Under the pieces are notes generated by a model. It was not told the DNA's origin, searched no databases, and saw nothing but the letters and a program-made list of their open reading frames with translations. Source: Bacteroidia bacterium (GTDB lineage Bacteria; Bacteroidota; Bacteroidia; Flavobacteriales; Flavobacteriaceae). From it: a DNA stretch of 64,000 nt. Location: the NCBI GenBank assembly GCA_030427585.1, contig JAUIBW010000012.1:1-64000 (forward strand), written 5' to 3'. Positions within the stretch are counted from its first letter, which is position 1; every line of letters starts with the position of its first letter. Position numbers and translations under genes: made by a program. Positions 34,306 to 44,791 of the stretch are shown here, piece by piece.

Positions 34306-35115
34306 ATGAAGGAATTGCTTACAAGATCTTTATCGGGGCTTTTATATGTCTCTATTTTACTACTATCTATATGTATTAATAGATACACCTTTATTGGGAT
34401 CTTTTTGATTTTTGGAGTAATCGCTATATATGAATTTCAAAAATTAATTCATCTTAGAAATAAAAGATTGTATGTAATATTCATTAGCCTTTTAGCGGTG
34501 TTAAATATATTTCAGGATAAGCTCTATTTTTACCTCATCATACCTGTTTTGGCTCTTACCATTATTACAGAATTATTTTTGGTAAAAGATTTAGTTACCA
34601 TTCGTATTATCCCAATGTTCGAGAAACGAAAATATCATACCAGTATTTTTTATCTAATTACATCTATTGTGTTTTTAACTCTTGTACCTTATTATACAGG
34701 AGAATACCAACCTTTTATCATTGCAGGAGCATTTTTAATCACCTGGATCAATGATACTTTTGCTTATTTGGTTGGTAAAAATTTGGGAAAACATAAATTG
34801 TTAGAACGAATATCCCCAAAAAAGACTATAGAAGGGTTTATCGGAGGATTTATTTTCTCATTATTAGCTGGATATTTAATCGCTATATTTACTACTACTT
34901 TATCAATAGGCATTTGGTTGATTATAAGCATAATTATGAGTATTTTTGGGACTCTAGGAGACTTAATCCAATCTAAGTTCAAAAGACAGGCTGGAGTTAA
35001 AGACAGTGGCACCATAATGCCAGGTCACGGCGGCATATATGACAGACTAGATAGTGTTATATTTGCCAGCCCATTTTTATATGCATTTTTACAAATATTA
35101 AAGCATGTTTCATAA
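34306..35115 (+). CDS. cdsA: Phosphatidate cytidylyltransferase
   Basis: CdsA makes CDP-diacylglycerol from phosphatidic acid and CTP in the inner membrane. From ATG at 34306 the protein is 269 residues with about seven helices and the C-terminal signature GDLIQSKFKRQAGVKDSGTI then MPGHGGIYDRLDS. An upstream start at 34255 would read through the end of the LUD gene and is rejected. Its end overlaps psd by 11 bases. Confidence 0.95.
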   Translation: MKELLTRSLSGLLYVSILLLSICINRYTFIGIFLIFGVIAIYEFQKLIHLRNKRLYVIFISLLAVLNIFQDKLYFYLIIPVLALTIITELFLVKDLVTIRIIPMFEKRKYHTSIFYLITSIVFLTLVPYYTGEYQPFIIAGAFLITWINDTFAYLVGKNLGKHKLLERISPKKTIEGFIGGFIFSLLAGYLIAIFTTTLSIGIWLIISIIMSIFGTLGDLIQSKFKRQAGVKDSGTIMPGHGGIYDRLDSVIFASPFLYAFLQILKHVS

Positions 35116-35752
35116 AGAAGGATATAAAATAATATCAGTAGCACTTGTATTATTTCTAGGTATTAATTTGGCCTCATACGTAGCTATTCAGATCGATGAA
35201 TGGCAAATCGCTATATTTTCGGTTACATTGGTGTTTCTGATCTTGATTTTGCAATTTTTCAGAAACCCTAAAAGAAATACAATAATAAATGATAATACTG
35301 TAGTAGCACCTGTTGATGGAAAAGTAGTGGTTATTGAAGAAGTATATGAAAAAGAGCATTTTAAAGATCATCGCTTACAGGTATCAATTTTTATGTCCCC
35401 GATAAATGTTCACGTAACACGACACCCAATAAACGGTGAAGTTATTTTTAGCAAATATCATCCCGGCAAATACCTTGTAGCCTGGCATCCCAAAGCTTCT
35501 GAAGAGAATGAAAGGACTACCGTTGTCGTAAAAAACAATAACATAGAAGTACTTTATCGACAAATAGCAGGAGCCCTTGCAAAAAGAATCGTAAATTATG
35601 CTAAAGAAGGAGAAAAAGTAGTTCAAGGCTCTGATAGTGGTTTTATTAAATTTGGATCAAGAGTAGATGTGTATTTACCTATAGGAACAGACGTAAGTGT
35701 TACTTTAAATCAAAAAGTAAAAGGAGGAGAAAGTGTTATTGCTAATCTTTAA
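35105..35752 (+). CDS. psd: Phosphatidylserine decarboxylase-family protein
   Basis: The enzyme removes CO2 from phosphatidylserine to give phosphatidylethanolamine. The 215-residue protein is the short form: an N-terminal membrane pair, a beta core with VAPVDGKVVVIEEV and FMSPINVHVTRHPINGEV, and a GS self-cleavage site in FIKFGSRVDVYLP (near residue 180), where the Ser becomes the pyruvoyl group. It overlaps cdsA, so its substrate supply and product are in one transcript. Confidence 0.93.
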   Translation: MFHKEGYKIISVALVLFLGINLASYVAIQIDEWQIAIFSVTLVFLILILQFFRNPKRNTIINDNTVVAPVDGKVVVIEEVYEKEHFKDHRLQVSIFMSPINVHVTRHPINGEVIFSKYHPGKYLVAWHPKASEENERTTVVVKNNNIEVLYRQIAGALAKRIVNYAKEGEKVVQGSDSGFIKFGSRVDVYLPIGTDVSVTLNQKVKGGESVIANL

Positions 35753-35754
35753 TC

Positions 35755-36021
35755 ATGACCGAAGAAGAATTAAATATTGCCTTCGATAACGCATACGAGC
35801 GCGCCTGTAATACTAAAATACAATTGCCTCCTGATATCATGCTTCATTTCTATGCGTATTATAAAAGAGCAACACATACAGAAGGTTTTTTTACCCCATC
35901 AGGAGATAGTGAACTTAGAAATGCATTTAAATTAAATGCATTTTTTCAAGCAAAAAGCCTCACCCCAAAAGAAGCTAAAAAAAAATATATAGAATTGGTA
36001 AATAAATATATTACCGATTAA
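35755..36021 (+). CDS. Acyl-CoA-binding protein (ACBP)
   Basis: An 88-residue four-helix protein with the ACBP pattern: FDNAYERACNT, MLHFYAYYKRATHTEG and FFQAKSLTPKEAKKKYIELV. Such proteins carry acyl-CoA esters in the cytoplasm. It starts two bases after psd, so it is the last gene of the phospholipid operon. ACBP is common in eukaryotes and found in a minority of bacteria, including Flavobacteria. Confidence 0.9.
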   Translation: MTEEELNIAFDNAYERACNTKIQLPPDIMLHFYAYYKRATHTEGFFTPSGDSELRNAFKLNAFFQAKSLTPKEAKKKYIELVNKYITD

Positions 36022-36058
36022 TAATAAAAGGTCTTGATTAATTAAGACCTTTTATTAT
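36021..36058. terminator. Bidirectional terminator between ACBP and valS
   Basis: ATAATAAAAGGTCTT (36021-36035) and its complement (36044-36058) form a 15-bp perfect stem with an 8-base loop. A-run and T-run ends on both sides serve the convergent ACBP and valS genes. Confidence 0.88.
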
Positions 36059-36078
36059 TATTAATTGTATTAGAAATA

Positions 36079-38712
36079 CTAATTATGTAAACTCTTTAGG
36101 CTTGATTTTATGGTAGCAATTTTAGCTTCTGCATCAGCTTGTTTCCTTTTTTCGTTAGCAATAACTTGTTCTGGTGCATTGTTTACAAAACGCTCATTTT
36201 GTAATTTTTTCTGAACAGATTTCAAGAACCCCTCTGTATATGATAACTCATCAGTCAATTTTTTAATTTCCTCCTCAACATTGATGGCTCCAGAAATCGG
36301 AATAAAATATTCATTAGATTTCACTCTAAAAGAAAGTGCCCCTTCAACCTTTTCATCTACATAATTTAATGTTGATAGGTTTCCTAATTTACTAATTACA
36401 GGATCAAAAGTGACATTATTGTTTTCACTATTCAATACAGATAATTCGATAGTTTCTTTAAACGCTATATTTTTCTCCTTTCGTATCGTTCTAATTCCAG
36501 AAACAACATCTGCAGCAATCCCGAATTCTGCAATCAAATTTTCATTAATTGCTTGTGATTCTGGCCAATTAGCAATAATTAATGCTTCTTCTGGTGTTCT
36601 ATCTGTGACTTGTTGCCATATTTCTTCAGAAATAAAAGGAACAAAAGGGTGTAAAACCTTTAAGTTGTCTTCTAAAATTTTGATTATCTCCTGGTAAGTT
36701 TTACCATCAATAGGGTTACCGTAAGCAGGTTTAACCATCTCTAACAACCAGCTACAGAAATCATCCCATACCAATTTATAGGTTGTCATTAAAGCGTCGC
36801 TAATACGATATTTGGAATAGCTATCTTCTAGCTCTAACAATGCCTTTTGAAATTTTGAAGTATACCATGCTATCGCCATAGCTGAAGCTTCTGGTTGATC
36901 TATGGTATTATCAACTTCCCAACCGAGAATAAGTTTAGAGGCATTAAATATTTTATTAACAAAAGCACTACCTTGTTTACACAAGTCTTCATCAAACATT
37001 AAATCATTTCCTGCAGGAGAACTTAACAGCATCCCTACTCTAATACCATCTGCTCCATATTGGTCAATTAAATCTAATGGATTTGGAGAATTACCTAAAG
37101 ATTTAGACATCTTACGGCGTTTTTTATCTCTTACAATACCGGTAAGGTATACATTAGCAAAAGGCTTTTCTCCTCGATATTCGTATCCAGCGATGATCAT
37201 ACGTGCCACCCAAAAGAATAAGATTTCTGGAGCAGTAACCAAATCATTAGTTGGATAATAGTAATTAATCTCTTTATTATCTGGTTCTAAAATACCGTTA
37301 AAAACACTCATAGGCCACAACCAGGAAGAAAACCAGGTATCTAAAGCATCAGGGTCCTGAGTAAGATCTGCATTAGTTAACTCAGTATTTCCTGTTTCTT
37401 CTTTGGCCAAAACCAAAGCCTCTTCTCTACTTTCTGCAACTACAAAATCTTCTTTACCATCTCCATAAAAATATGCCGGGATTTGATGCCCCCACCATAA
37501 CTGGCGAGAAATATTCCAATCTCTAACATTTTCCATCCAGTAGCGATAGGTATTTATAAATTTTTCGGGAACCAGGTTTACTTCTTTATTTAAAACAGAA
37601 TCTAATGCTGGTTTAGCCAGGTCTTTCATTTTTAAGAACCATTGATCACTTAATTTTGGTTCAATCACAGCTTTGGTACGCTCACTTGTCCCCACTTTAT
37701 TAAGGTGTGTTTCGGTTTTTGCAAGTGCTCCAATACGATCTAACTCCTTTACAATCTCTTTACGAACCACAAAACGATCTTTTCCTTCATACTGCAACCC
37801 ATAAGAGTTTAAGGTAGCATCGTCATTAAAAATATCTATAACTTCTAGATTATGTTTATCTCCCAAAGTCTTATCATTAGGATCATGAGCAGGTGTTACT
37901 TTAAGGCATCCGGTGCCAAACTCCATATCTACATATTCATCTTCGATTATGGGTATAATACGATTAACAATAGGCACAATAGCTTTTTTGCCTTTTAGGT
38001 GTGTATATCGATCATCGTTTGGGTTAATACAGATGGCAGTATCTCCCATAATCGTTTCTGGACGCGTAGTTGCAATAGTTAGCATATCTTCTGTACCTTC
38101 TATTGCATAATTAAGGTAATATAAATTTCCTTGTTTTTCTTCATAGATCACTTCTTCATCAGACAAGGTGGTCTTAGCCTGAGGATCCCAATTTACCATT
38201 CTATACCCACGATAAATCAACCCTTTGTTATACAGATCTACAAAAACCTTGATTACAGATGCAGACAAATTGTCATCCATAGTAAAGGCAGTACGTTCCC
38301 AATCACAGGAAGCCCCTAGTTTTTTTAACTGCTCTAGGATAATTCCTCCATGCTTATGAGTCCATTCCCAGGCATGCTCTAGAAACTCTTCTCTGGTAAG
38401 GTCGTTTTTATCAACCCCTTCCTCTTTTAATTTTGCAACAACTTTAGCTTCTGTCGCTATCGAGGCATGGTCGGTTCCTGGTACCCAACACGCATTATAT
38501 CCTTTTAGACGGGCTCTACGGATCAATACATCCTGAATGGTATTGTTTAACATATGTCCCATATGCAAAACACCAGTAACATTTGGTGGTGGAATAACAA
38601 TGGTATATGCTTCTCTTTCATCAACCTCTGAGTGAAAATAGTTATTTTCCATCCAGTAGGCATACCATTTTTTTTCTATCGATTTTGCATCGTATTTTCC
38701 TGCTAAAGACAT
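36079..38712 (-). CDS. valS: Valine--tRNA ligase
   Basis: A class I aminoacyl-tRNA synthetase of 877 residues. Visible are [16 protein letters not shown] (HIGH motif), the editing domain with [31 protein letters not shown], the RKMSKSLGN motif (KMSKS), and a C-terminal coiled coil ([20 protein letters not shown]). Complete and typical of the family. The start ATG at 38712 is supported by a promoter box 29 bases upstream. Confidence 0.97.
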   Translation of the reverse strand: MSLAGKYDAKSIEKKWYAYWMENNYFHSEVDEREAYTIVIPPPNVTGVLHMGHMLNNTIQDVLIRRARLKGYNACWVPGTDHASIATEAKVVAKLKEEGVDKNDLTREEFLEHAWEWTHKHGGIILEQLKKLGASCDWERTAFTMDDNLSASVIKVFVDLYNKGLIYRGYRMVNWDPQAKTTLSDEEVIYEEKQGNLYYLNYAIEGTEDMLTIATTRPETIMGDTAICINPNDDRYTHLKGKKAIVPIVNRIIPIIEDEYVDMEFGTGCLKVTPAHDPNDKTLGDKHNLEVIDIFNDDATLNSYGLQYEGKDRFVVRKEIVKELDRIGALAKTETHLNKVGTSERTKAVIEPKLSDQWFLKMKDLAKPALDSVLNKEVNLVPEKFINTYRYWMENVRDWNISRQLWWGHQIPAYFYGDGKEDFVVAESREEALVLAKEETGNTELTNADLTQDPDALDTWFSSWLWPMSVFNGILEPDNKEINYYYPTNDLVTAPEILFFWVARMIIAGYEYRGEKPFANVYLTGIVRDKKRRKMSKSLGNSPNPLDLIDQYGADGIRVGMLLSSPAGNDLMFDEDLCKQGSAFVNKIFNASKLILGWEVDNTIDQPEASAMAIAWYTSKFQKALLELEDSYSKYRISDALMTTYKLVWDDFCSWLLEMVKPAYGNPIDGKTYQEIIKILEDNLKVLHPFVPFISEEIWQQVTDRTPEEALIIANWPESQAINENLIAEFGIAADVVSGIRTIRKEKNIAFKETIELSVLNSENNNVTFDPVISKLGNLSTLNYVDEKVEGALSFRVKSNEYFIPISGAINVEEEIKKLTDELSYTEGFLKSVQKKLQNERFVNNAPEQVIANEKRKQADAEAKIATIKSSLKSLHN

Positions 38713-38741
38713 ACTTTGGTCTGATTTTTGAATTTAGAAGT

Positions 38742-38750
38742 GCAAAAGTA
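38742..38750 (-). promoter_or_regulatory. -7 promoter box of valS
   Basis: The minus strand reads TACTTTTGC, an exact TAnnTTTGC match, with TTCG 19 bases further upstream as a near match to the -33 TTTG. The predicted leader is about 25 bases. Confidence 0.6.
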
Positions 38751-38904
38751 CTTATTAAAGTATGAAGTACGAAGTTAGAAATATGAAAATTTTAAAAAAA
38801 CCTGAGTAATAAAGTTATAAAAATACAATAGTTTATATCATGTACTATATGAAAATTTATAACCTCACACCACTAACTTTTAACCTCTTACTTTTGAGTA
38901 TCAT

Positions 38905-38936
38905 TTTGCAGTTGAATAAAAAGTAAGTACTTTTAC
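38905..38936 (+). promoter_or_regulatory. Complete Bacteroidota promoter of the DUF1573 gene
   Basis: TTTG at 38905-38908 is followed after exactly 19 bases by TACTTTTAC (38928-38936), which fits the TTTG-N19-TAnnTTTG pattern with one mismatch. The ATG follows 20 bases later. Confidence 0.6.
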
Positions 38937-38956
38937 GTTTAACAAAAACCTACATC

Positions 38957-39361
38957 ATGAAAAAAATAATGATAATTTTATTTATTGGTTTTCTTGGCAC
39001 AACCTTAAATGCACAAGACACTAATAAAGCGCAAATAAAATTTAAATCCGAAGTTATTGACTATGGCGAAATCGCCAAAGGTAGTGACGGTGTTCGTCAA
39101 TTTGAATTTACAAATACGGGAAATGCTCCTTTAGTTATCTCTAGAGTATATTCAAGCTGCGGATGTACCATTCCTAAAAAACCAGAGCAACCAATTGCTC
39201 CAGGAGAATCTGGTGTTATCGAAGTTAAATATGACACCAAAAGAGTCGGACCAATTCGTAAAACTATTACAGTAACATCTAATGCAGGAGACTCTCCTAC
39301 AATGGCTATAAAAATTAAAGGAACTGTACTTGACAAAAGTGTTTTAGAAAAGAAAAACTAG
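38957..39361 (+). CDS. Exported DUF1573 protein (ASH/Ig-like)
   Basis: A 134-residue protein with a signal peptide ending near LNAQD and one Ig-like DUF1573 domain: VIDYGEIAKGSDGVRQFEFT, the conserved SSCGCTIPKKP, then GESGVIEVKYDTK and an ITVTSNAGD strand. These small periplasmic or surface proteins are abundant in Bacteroidota, and their role is poorly known. The gene has its own promoter and terminator. Confidence 0.88.
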   Translation: MKKIMIILFIGFLGTTLNAQDTNKAQIKFKSEVIDYGEIAKGSDGVRQFEFTNTGNAPLVISRVYSSCGCTIPKKPEQPIAPGESGVIEVKYDTKRVGPIRKTITVTSNAGDSPTMAIKIKGTVLDKSVLEKKN

Positions 39362-39374
39362 AACTAGTATAATT

Positions 39375-39418
39375 AATAATAAAAAAAGGATACTCTAGAG
39401 TATCCTTTTTTTATTATT
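39375..39418. terminator. 44-bp palindromic bidirectional terminator
   Basis: A perfect palindrome with 22-base arms around CTAG: AATAATAAAAAAAGGATACT and its complement. It serves the DUF1573 gene and the convergent protease gene, and its right edge overlaps the TAA stop codon of the protease gene (39417-39419). Confidence 0.9.
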
Positions 39419-40766
39419 AGATTACTTTTTTAAGTGAAAAATTGTAATTTATTTCTATTCCCAATCGTTCTATTTTCATCTTAATTCTCCTACCCTCTTC
39501 AAAATAAAACATATCATTTAACTCAGAAAGTTTATATCTATATGCGTTTTTACCATTTACTTGTAAAATAACATCTCCTTTTTTTAAACCTGCAAGATCT
39601 GCTGGTGAATTAGGTCTAACATCCAAAATTTCGTATTTAGGCTGAAGAATAAAGTTGTTTGTTAACTCAATCGTTTTTTGATTTACTAATTTATTTAGCC
39701 CTAAATATACCCTATCTTCTTCTTTATAATTTCTTACTGCTGTAAAGCCAGTATGTTGAATAGTAAGTCCACTCATATTATAATGAAAAGGTTTATTAAA
39801 AAAACTATTCTTTTTAAAAGTTATTTTCTGTCGGGTATAATCTAAAATAAGATTAAATCTCCTTAGGACATTACCTCCTAATGATCCTTGCCTGTTATTT
39901 AAAGATATTCCTTGTATGTATACAGAGTCTGGAAATGAAGCTGTTACTTCCTTCATTTTAAAATCACCGATATGAAGTTCTTTTATTTTAGTTTTTTCAC
40001 CATATATATCTCCGCTAAAACCTTTACCTAAAAAATCTCTAAAGGAATTATCACCGACATATATTCCTTTTTCTTTATTCTCAAATAACCATAAAGAAGA
40101 GCCAGAACCCGAATCTAATAAAAGATTGATATCGATCAACCCATTGGCAGATTCGTATTGAGCTGTAATAAAAGGTCTTTTCTTCTTTTCTCTAAAATCA
40201 ATTTTGGTTTGATAGCACTTTTTACACTTTTTGTAGGTATACGATCCTGGATTATGTATTTTTATATATTGTTTTGCATAATTAATATCCAAAACAAAGT
40301 TCTTAATAAAATCATGACCTATAATCCCATGTACGGGAAATCCCATTCTGGGAGAAAAATTAATCGACTCATCTAAAACCAAATAAATCTTGTGATTAGT
40401 ACTTATAGCATCACCTATCCTAACTTCATTATTAATTGACTTTATAGCCTCTACAGGTTCATTATCACCTAACCCTCTAAGATAAATTTTTGATGCATTT
40501 TTAAGCTCTAATGAGCTTTTATTATCTACACTAAAGATAATTGTGGATCCAACACCAGTGTCTAAAATAAAGGAAAGTTCGACGCCATTTACAACAACAG
40601 GAACAACAATGAGGTTATTTGCTAATTCGAATCTAATCTTATCACTTTTTTTCCCAACAGGCAACCGGAAGTTTTCTTGGGCAAAAAGAGTTGTACTAAA
40701 GATTAGAAACAATACTAAAATCTTACTTTTAGAAAAATGACAAAAATCTAGTGATACAATCTTCAT
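39417..40766 (-). CDS. Retropepsin-like aspartyl protease with PDZ domain (449 aa)
   Basis: An exported protein (signal peptide ending near TTLFAQ, residue 29) with two retropepsin-type halves in one chain: SFILDTGVGSTIIF (DTG, about residue 68) with IIGHDFIKNFVLD, and INLLLDSGSGSSLWLF (DSG, about 218) with GGNVLRRFNLILDYT. The C-terminal 90 residues are a PDZ domain (YEILDVRPNSPADLAGLKKG). A CKKC pair lies between the halves. A decayed tandem copy lies upstream at 40845-41937. Family members are thought to be periplasmic or surface peptidases; the target is unknown. Confidence 0.87.
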   Translation of the reverse strand: MKIVSLDFCHFSKSKILVLFLIFSTTLFAQENFRLPVGKKSDKIRFELANNLIVVPVVVNGVELSFILDTGVGSTIIFSVDNKSSLELKNASKIYLRGLGDNEPVEAIKSINNEVRIGDAISTNHKIYLVLDESINFSPRMGFPVHGIIGHDFIKNFVLDINYAKQYIKIHNPGSYTYKKCKKCYQTKIDFREKKKRPFITAQYESANGLIDINLLLDSGSGSSLWLFENKEKGIYVGDNSFRDFLGKGFSGDIYGEKTKIKELHIGDFKMKEVTASFPDSVYIQGISLNNRQGSLGGNVLRRFNLILDYTRQKITFKKNSFFNKPFHYNMSGLTIQHTGFTAVRNYKEEDRVYLGLNKLVNQKTIELTNNFILQPKYEILDVRPNSPADLAGLKKGDVILQVNGKNAYRYKLSELNDMFYFEEGRRIKMKIERLGIEINYNFSLKKVI

Positions 40767-40844
40767 TACTCTAAATATAAAAAATATAGTTGAAAAACCT
40801 ACAAACTGATAGGGATTTACAAATTCAAATACATTATTCTTTTG

Positions 40845-41937
40845 TTAGATTATCTTTTTTAGATAGAACTTGCACTTTACCTCTATTCCCAATCGTTTTA
40901 TTTTTATCCTAATCTTTTTACCTTCTTCAGAAGAAAATAAATTATTAAGATCCGAAAGTTTATATTTATAAGCGTTTATTCCATTCACCTGCAAAAGAAT
41001 ATCTCCTTTTTTTAAACCCGCAAGATCTGCCGACGAACCAGGCCTTATATTTGTAATCTCGTATTTGGGTTTAAGTACAAAGTTATTTGAAATCACTAGT
41101 TTTTGTTCACTTACGATATTATCCACTCCCAAATAAGCTTCATTTTTTTCTGTAAAAGATTCTTTTTTTATACCATTGATATCATAATCATTGATAACTG
41201 TATAACCTCTATGCTGAACAATCATTCCACTAATACTATAATAAAATGGTTTATTACAAAAGCTATTCTTTTTAAATGATATTTTCTGACCAGAATAATC
41301 TATAATAAGGTTAAATCTATGTAAAATATCACCACCTAATGATCCTTCTCTATCAATAAGAGATATTCTCTGAGTATAAATAGAATCTGGAAAAGAAGCT
41401 TTTACTTCTTTCATTTTAAAATTACCAATATGAAATTCTTTGATTTTAGTTTTTTCATCATATACATTTCGTTAAACTCTTTGCTCAAAAAATCTCTAAA
41501 CGATTTTCTAGTTATTCGAATACCTTTTTTAACATTTTTAAACAACCATAAAGAAGATCCAGAATTTCATAAATGGTATGATTAATACTTATCACATCAC
41601 CTATCTTGGCTACATTATTAACAGTTCGCATCGCTTCTACCGGCTCATCATTCCCTAATCCTCTAAGTTGAATCTTTGAAATATTTTTATGTTGTAAAGC
41701 AATTGTATCATCAATACTAAAAACAATTGTAGAACTGATACCCGTATCTAGAATAAAAGAAAGTCCGGTGTTGTTTACAACAACAGGAATAGCAATAAGA
41801 TTGTTTATTAATTGACATTTAATCTTAGTGCTATTTTGTTTAAAAGGTAATCTGAAATCATTTTGCGAATGAAGAACAAAATTGAAAAGTAAAAAGATTA
41901 TTAAAAGCCTACCTTTTATAAAATAACAAAATTAAGT
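40845..41937 (-). pseudogene. Decayed tandem copy of the aspartyl protease/PDZ gene
   Basis: The minus strand repeats the neighbouring gene. The 3' half is open (40845-41414) and keeps MKEVKASFPDSIYTQRISL and the PDZ block YEITNIRPGSSADLAGLKKG. Upstream, a one-base deletion near 41470 breaks the frame. Roughly 110 codons are missing between INHTIY (about 41590) and SGSSLWLF (about 41560), which removes the second catalytic Asp. The first half remains readable (FILDTGISSTIVFSIDD and IQLRGLGNDEPVEA) but has lost its start codon. It is clearly non-functional as a protease. Confidence 0.85.
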
Positions 41938-42055
41938 TATAAGGGCTTAATTGTATTAAATATAGAAAATAGCTAAAAAAAACACCTCAACAACACCTCT
42001 ATTCCTAAAATATTTAAGAAATTTACCGCTATTTTATTTTTTTAAATCAGATTAG

Positions 42056-43246
42056 ATGCCAATAATATCGCATAAAGGCAAAGCTATGCCAGAATCACCA
42101 ATTCGAAAATTGGTGCCTTTTGCAGAAAAAGCTGCAAAAGAAGGTAAGCATATTTACCATTTAAATATCGGTCAACCAGATATAAAAACACCAATTGAAG
42201 CCATGGATGCTATACGAAACCACAAATTAGACATTCTAGCGTATAGTCACTCTGCCGGATTTGAAAGTTTTAGAAAAAAATTAGCCAACTATTATGCAAA
42301 ACATAACATTACTGTATCTTCTGATGATATTTTGGTCACCACGGGAGGTAGTGAAGCATTAATTTTTACCATGGGCAGTATTACAGACCCGGGTGATGAG
42401 ATTATAGTTCCCGAGCCTTTTTATGCAAATTACTATAGTTTTTCTACACAATCAACCGTTAAAGTAGTTCCTGTTATATCTAAAATAGAAAACGGATTCG
42501 CTTTGCCATCGATTGCAGAATTCGAAAAATTGATTACAAAAAAAACCAAAGCTATATTAATCTGTAACCCCGGTAATCCAACAGGTTATCTTTACAGCAA
42601 AGAAGAAATAAAACAACTAGCAGAACTTGCTATCAAATATGACTTATTTTTGATTTCTGATGAAGTCTATCGAGAATTTGTATATGACGACTCAAAACAT
42701 TACTCTATTTTGCAAGAAAAGGGACTTGATGAATATGCCATTATTGTAGATTCTGTCTCTAAAAGATACAGTATGTGTGGAGCCCGTATCGGATGCATGA
42801 TAAGTAAAAACAAGAGTGTAATGGAAACTGCTATGAAATTTGCTCAAGCGCGACTAAGCCCTCCTACTCTTGCACAAATTGCTAGTGAAGCAGCATTAGA
42901 AGCGCCAGAATCTTATTATATAGAAACGGTTGAAAAATACAAATTAAGAAGAGACACTCTCGTTGCCGGACTTAGAGAAATCCCAGGAGTAAAAGTAGGA
43001 GTTCCCAAAGGCGCTTTTTACTGTATTGCCGAATTACCAATCGAAGATGCTGATCATTTTGCACAATGGCTTCTAGATGAATTTGATTTAGATAAACAAA
43101 CTATTATGGTGGCACCGGCTTCTGGATTTTATTCTGGACCTAACAAAGGGAAAAATCAAGTAAGAATAGCATATGTTCTAAATCGAAGAGATCTTAAAAA
43201 GGCAATTGAAATATTGAAAATAGCTCTTGAAAAATATAATGGTTAG
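42056..43246 (+). CDS. Class I PLP-dependent aminotransferase (aspartate aminotransferase type)
   Basis: A 396-residue fold type I aminotransferase. Landmarks are HLNIGQPDIKTP, GGSEALIFTMGSITDPGDEI, NPGNPTGYLY, SDEVYREFVY, and the PLP lysine in SVSKRYSMCGARIG, followed near the end by QVRIAYVLNRRDL with the carboxylate-binding arginine. Such enzymes accept aspartate, alanine or aromatic substrates; the sequence alone does not decide. Confidence 0.9.
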   Translation: MPIISHKGKAMPESPIRKLVPFAEKAAKEGKHIYHLNIGQPDIKTPIEAMDAIRNHKLDILAYSHSAGFESFRKKLANYYAKHNITVSSDDILVTTGGSEALIFTMGSITDPGDEIIVPEPFYANYYSFSTQSTVKVVPVISKIENGFALPSIAEFEKLITKKTKAILICNPGNPTGYLYSKEEIKQLAELAIKYDLFLISDEVYREFVYDDSKHYSILQEKGLDEYAIIVDSVSKRYSMCGARIGCMISKNKSVMETAMKFAQARLSPPTLAQIASEAALEAPESYYIETVEKYKLRRDTLVAGLREIPGVKVGVPKGAFYCIAELPIEDADHFAQWLLDEFDLDKQTIMVAPASGFYSGPNKGKNQVRIAYVLNRRDLKKAIEILKIALEKYNG

Positions 43247-43383
43247 CGAAACGAACATTAAAAAATTAAATATACTTTCCAAAAAAGAAATGTTTAAAAT
43301 TTTTAATGAGAGAACGTAGTGATTACACATATTCTCAATTTTATAATTAATTTATCCTCAAATAATTACTAAAATTTAAACGT

Positions 43384-44397
43384 GTGAAAATTGAATATAA
43401 TAAATCCTTAAAAAAATACAACACTTTCGGGATTGATGTGGTTGCAGCAGAATTTGTGGCTATTACATCAGAAGCTGAACTTGATACAATGCTTTTAAAA
43501 AACAATAAAAATCCACTTTTTATTTTGAGTGGTGGAAGCAATATGCTATTAACAAAAAATCTGGATATGTTAGTGTTACATATTGCTATAAAAGGAATTA
43601 CAGTTATAGAAGAATCAGATAAATATGTATCTGTATCTGTAAATGCAGGAGAAAACTGGCATGATTTTGTACAATACTGTATCAAAAATAATTATGGAGG
43701 CTTAGAAAACTTATCTCTAATTCCCGGATATGTTGGTAGTGCTCCTATTCAAAATATTGGTGCTTATGGCGTAGAACTTAAAAATACAATGACAAGTTGC
43801 GAAGCAATCAATATCAATACCCGAAAGAAACGTATCTTTTCAAATAAAGATTGCAAATTTGGATATCGCAATTCTATTTTTAAAAACGACGTAAAAGGCG
43901 AATACATAATCACCAAAGTCACTTTTAGATTAACCAAAAAAGAACATACTCTTAATACAAGTTATGGTGCTATAGAAAATGCTCTGGCAGATAAGGGAAT
44001 TACACACCCAACAATTAAAGACATTTCTGAAGCAGTGATTGCTATACGAAAAAGCAAACTTCCCGATCCCTCACAAATAGGAAACAGTGGTAGTTTTTTT
44101 AAGAATCCCATTGTTAATGGTAAACATTTTGCCAGGCTTCAAAAGATATATCCAAACATTCCTTTCTATAAAATAGATGAAGAACATATTAAAATTCCGG
44201 CAGGATGGCTCATTGAACAATCTGGTTTTAAAGGAAAACGTTGGGGTGATGCAGGAGTACATAAAAAACAAGCTCTGGTTTTAGTAAACTATGATAATGC
44301 TTCTGGAAATGAAATTTTGGAGGTATCTAAAAGAATCTTAACCAAAATAAAAGAAAAATTTGATATTCTTCTGGAAACTGAAGTTAATATTATATAA
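43384..44397 (+). CDS. murB: UDP-N-acetylenolpyruvoylglucosamine reductase
   Basis: MurB is the FAD/NADPH enzyme that makes UDP-N-acetylmuramate in cell-wall synthesis. The 337-residue protein has NTFGIDVVAAEFV, the FAD-binding ILSGGSNMLLTKNLDMLVL, GLENLSLIPGYVGSAPIQNI, GYRNSIFK with the catalytic region, and the GNSGSFFKNPIV segment with the proton-donating serine. The start codon is GTG at 43384. The length is that of the E. coli type (type I). Confidence 0.95.
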   Translation: MKIEYNKSLKKYNTFGIDVVAAEFVAITSEAELDTMLLKNNKNPLFILSGGSNMLLTKNLDMLVLHIAIKGITVIEESDKYVSVSVNAGENWHDFVQYCIKNNYGGLENLSLIPGYVGSAPIQNIGAYGVELKNTMTSCEAININTRKKRIFSNKDCKFGYRNSIFKNDVKGEYIITKVTFRLTKKEHTLNTSYGAIENALADKGITHPTIKDISEAVIAIRKSKLPDPSQIGNSGSFFKNPIVNGKHFARLQKIYPNIPFYKIDEEHIKIPAGWLIEQSGFKGKRWGDAGVHKKQALVLVNYDNASGNEILEVSKRILTKIKEKFDILLETEVNII

Positions 44398-44511
44398 TAC
44401 AATATTGAGATATTAATAAGGATATCTAATCAAAAAAGGTTAATATTAATCAAGAATTGACACATTATTCTTAATTTTTTGTTTAATAGCTTCTTAGCCA
44501 TACATTCTTTG

Positions 44512-44519
44512 TATCTTTG
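44512..44519 (+). promoter_or_regulatory. -7 promoter box of the 44547 gene
   Basis: TATCTTTG matches TAnnTTTG and ends 27 bases before ATG at 44547. It argues against the TTG reading at 44529, which would begin only a few bases after the predicted transcription start. Confidence 0.5.
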
Positions 44520-44546
44520 TAATCAATTTTGATTTTTTATATTATT

Positions 44547-44753
44547 ATGAAGCTTTTATTACTTACAATTGTTTTATTACTATTAGCATTTGGTGGTATC
44601 GCAATTAAACTATGGGCGAAAAAAGATGGTAAATTTGCTGGTACGTGTGCAAGTCAAAGTCCTTTTTTGAATAAGGATGGCGAATCATGTTCTCTTTGTG
44701 GCAAGACTCCGGATCAGTACTCGAGCTGTAACGAAGAAAAACACGCTAAATAG
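44547..44753 (+). CDS. Small membrane protein (68 aa)
   Basis: Starting at ATG 44547, the protein has one hydrophobic helix (LLLLTIVLLLLAFGGIAI) and a short hydrophilic domain with four cysteines (GTCASQ, SCSLCGK and SSC), which may bind a metal or form disulphides. Homologues annotated as membrane or secreted proteins occur widely in Flavobacteria by my recollection, with no known function. It lies 38 bases ahead of the sigma factor gene. Confidence 0.75.
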   Translation: MKLLLLTIVLLLLAFGGIAIKLWAKKDGKFAGTCASQSPFLNKDGESCSLCGKTPDQYSSCNEEKHAK

Positions 44754-44791
44754 TCTCTTATCAATTATCTATTTCACTCAAAAACAATGTA

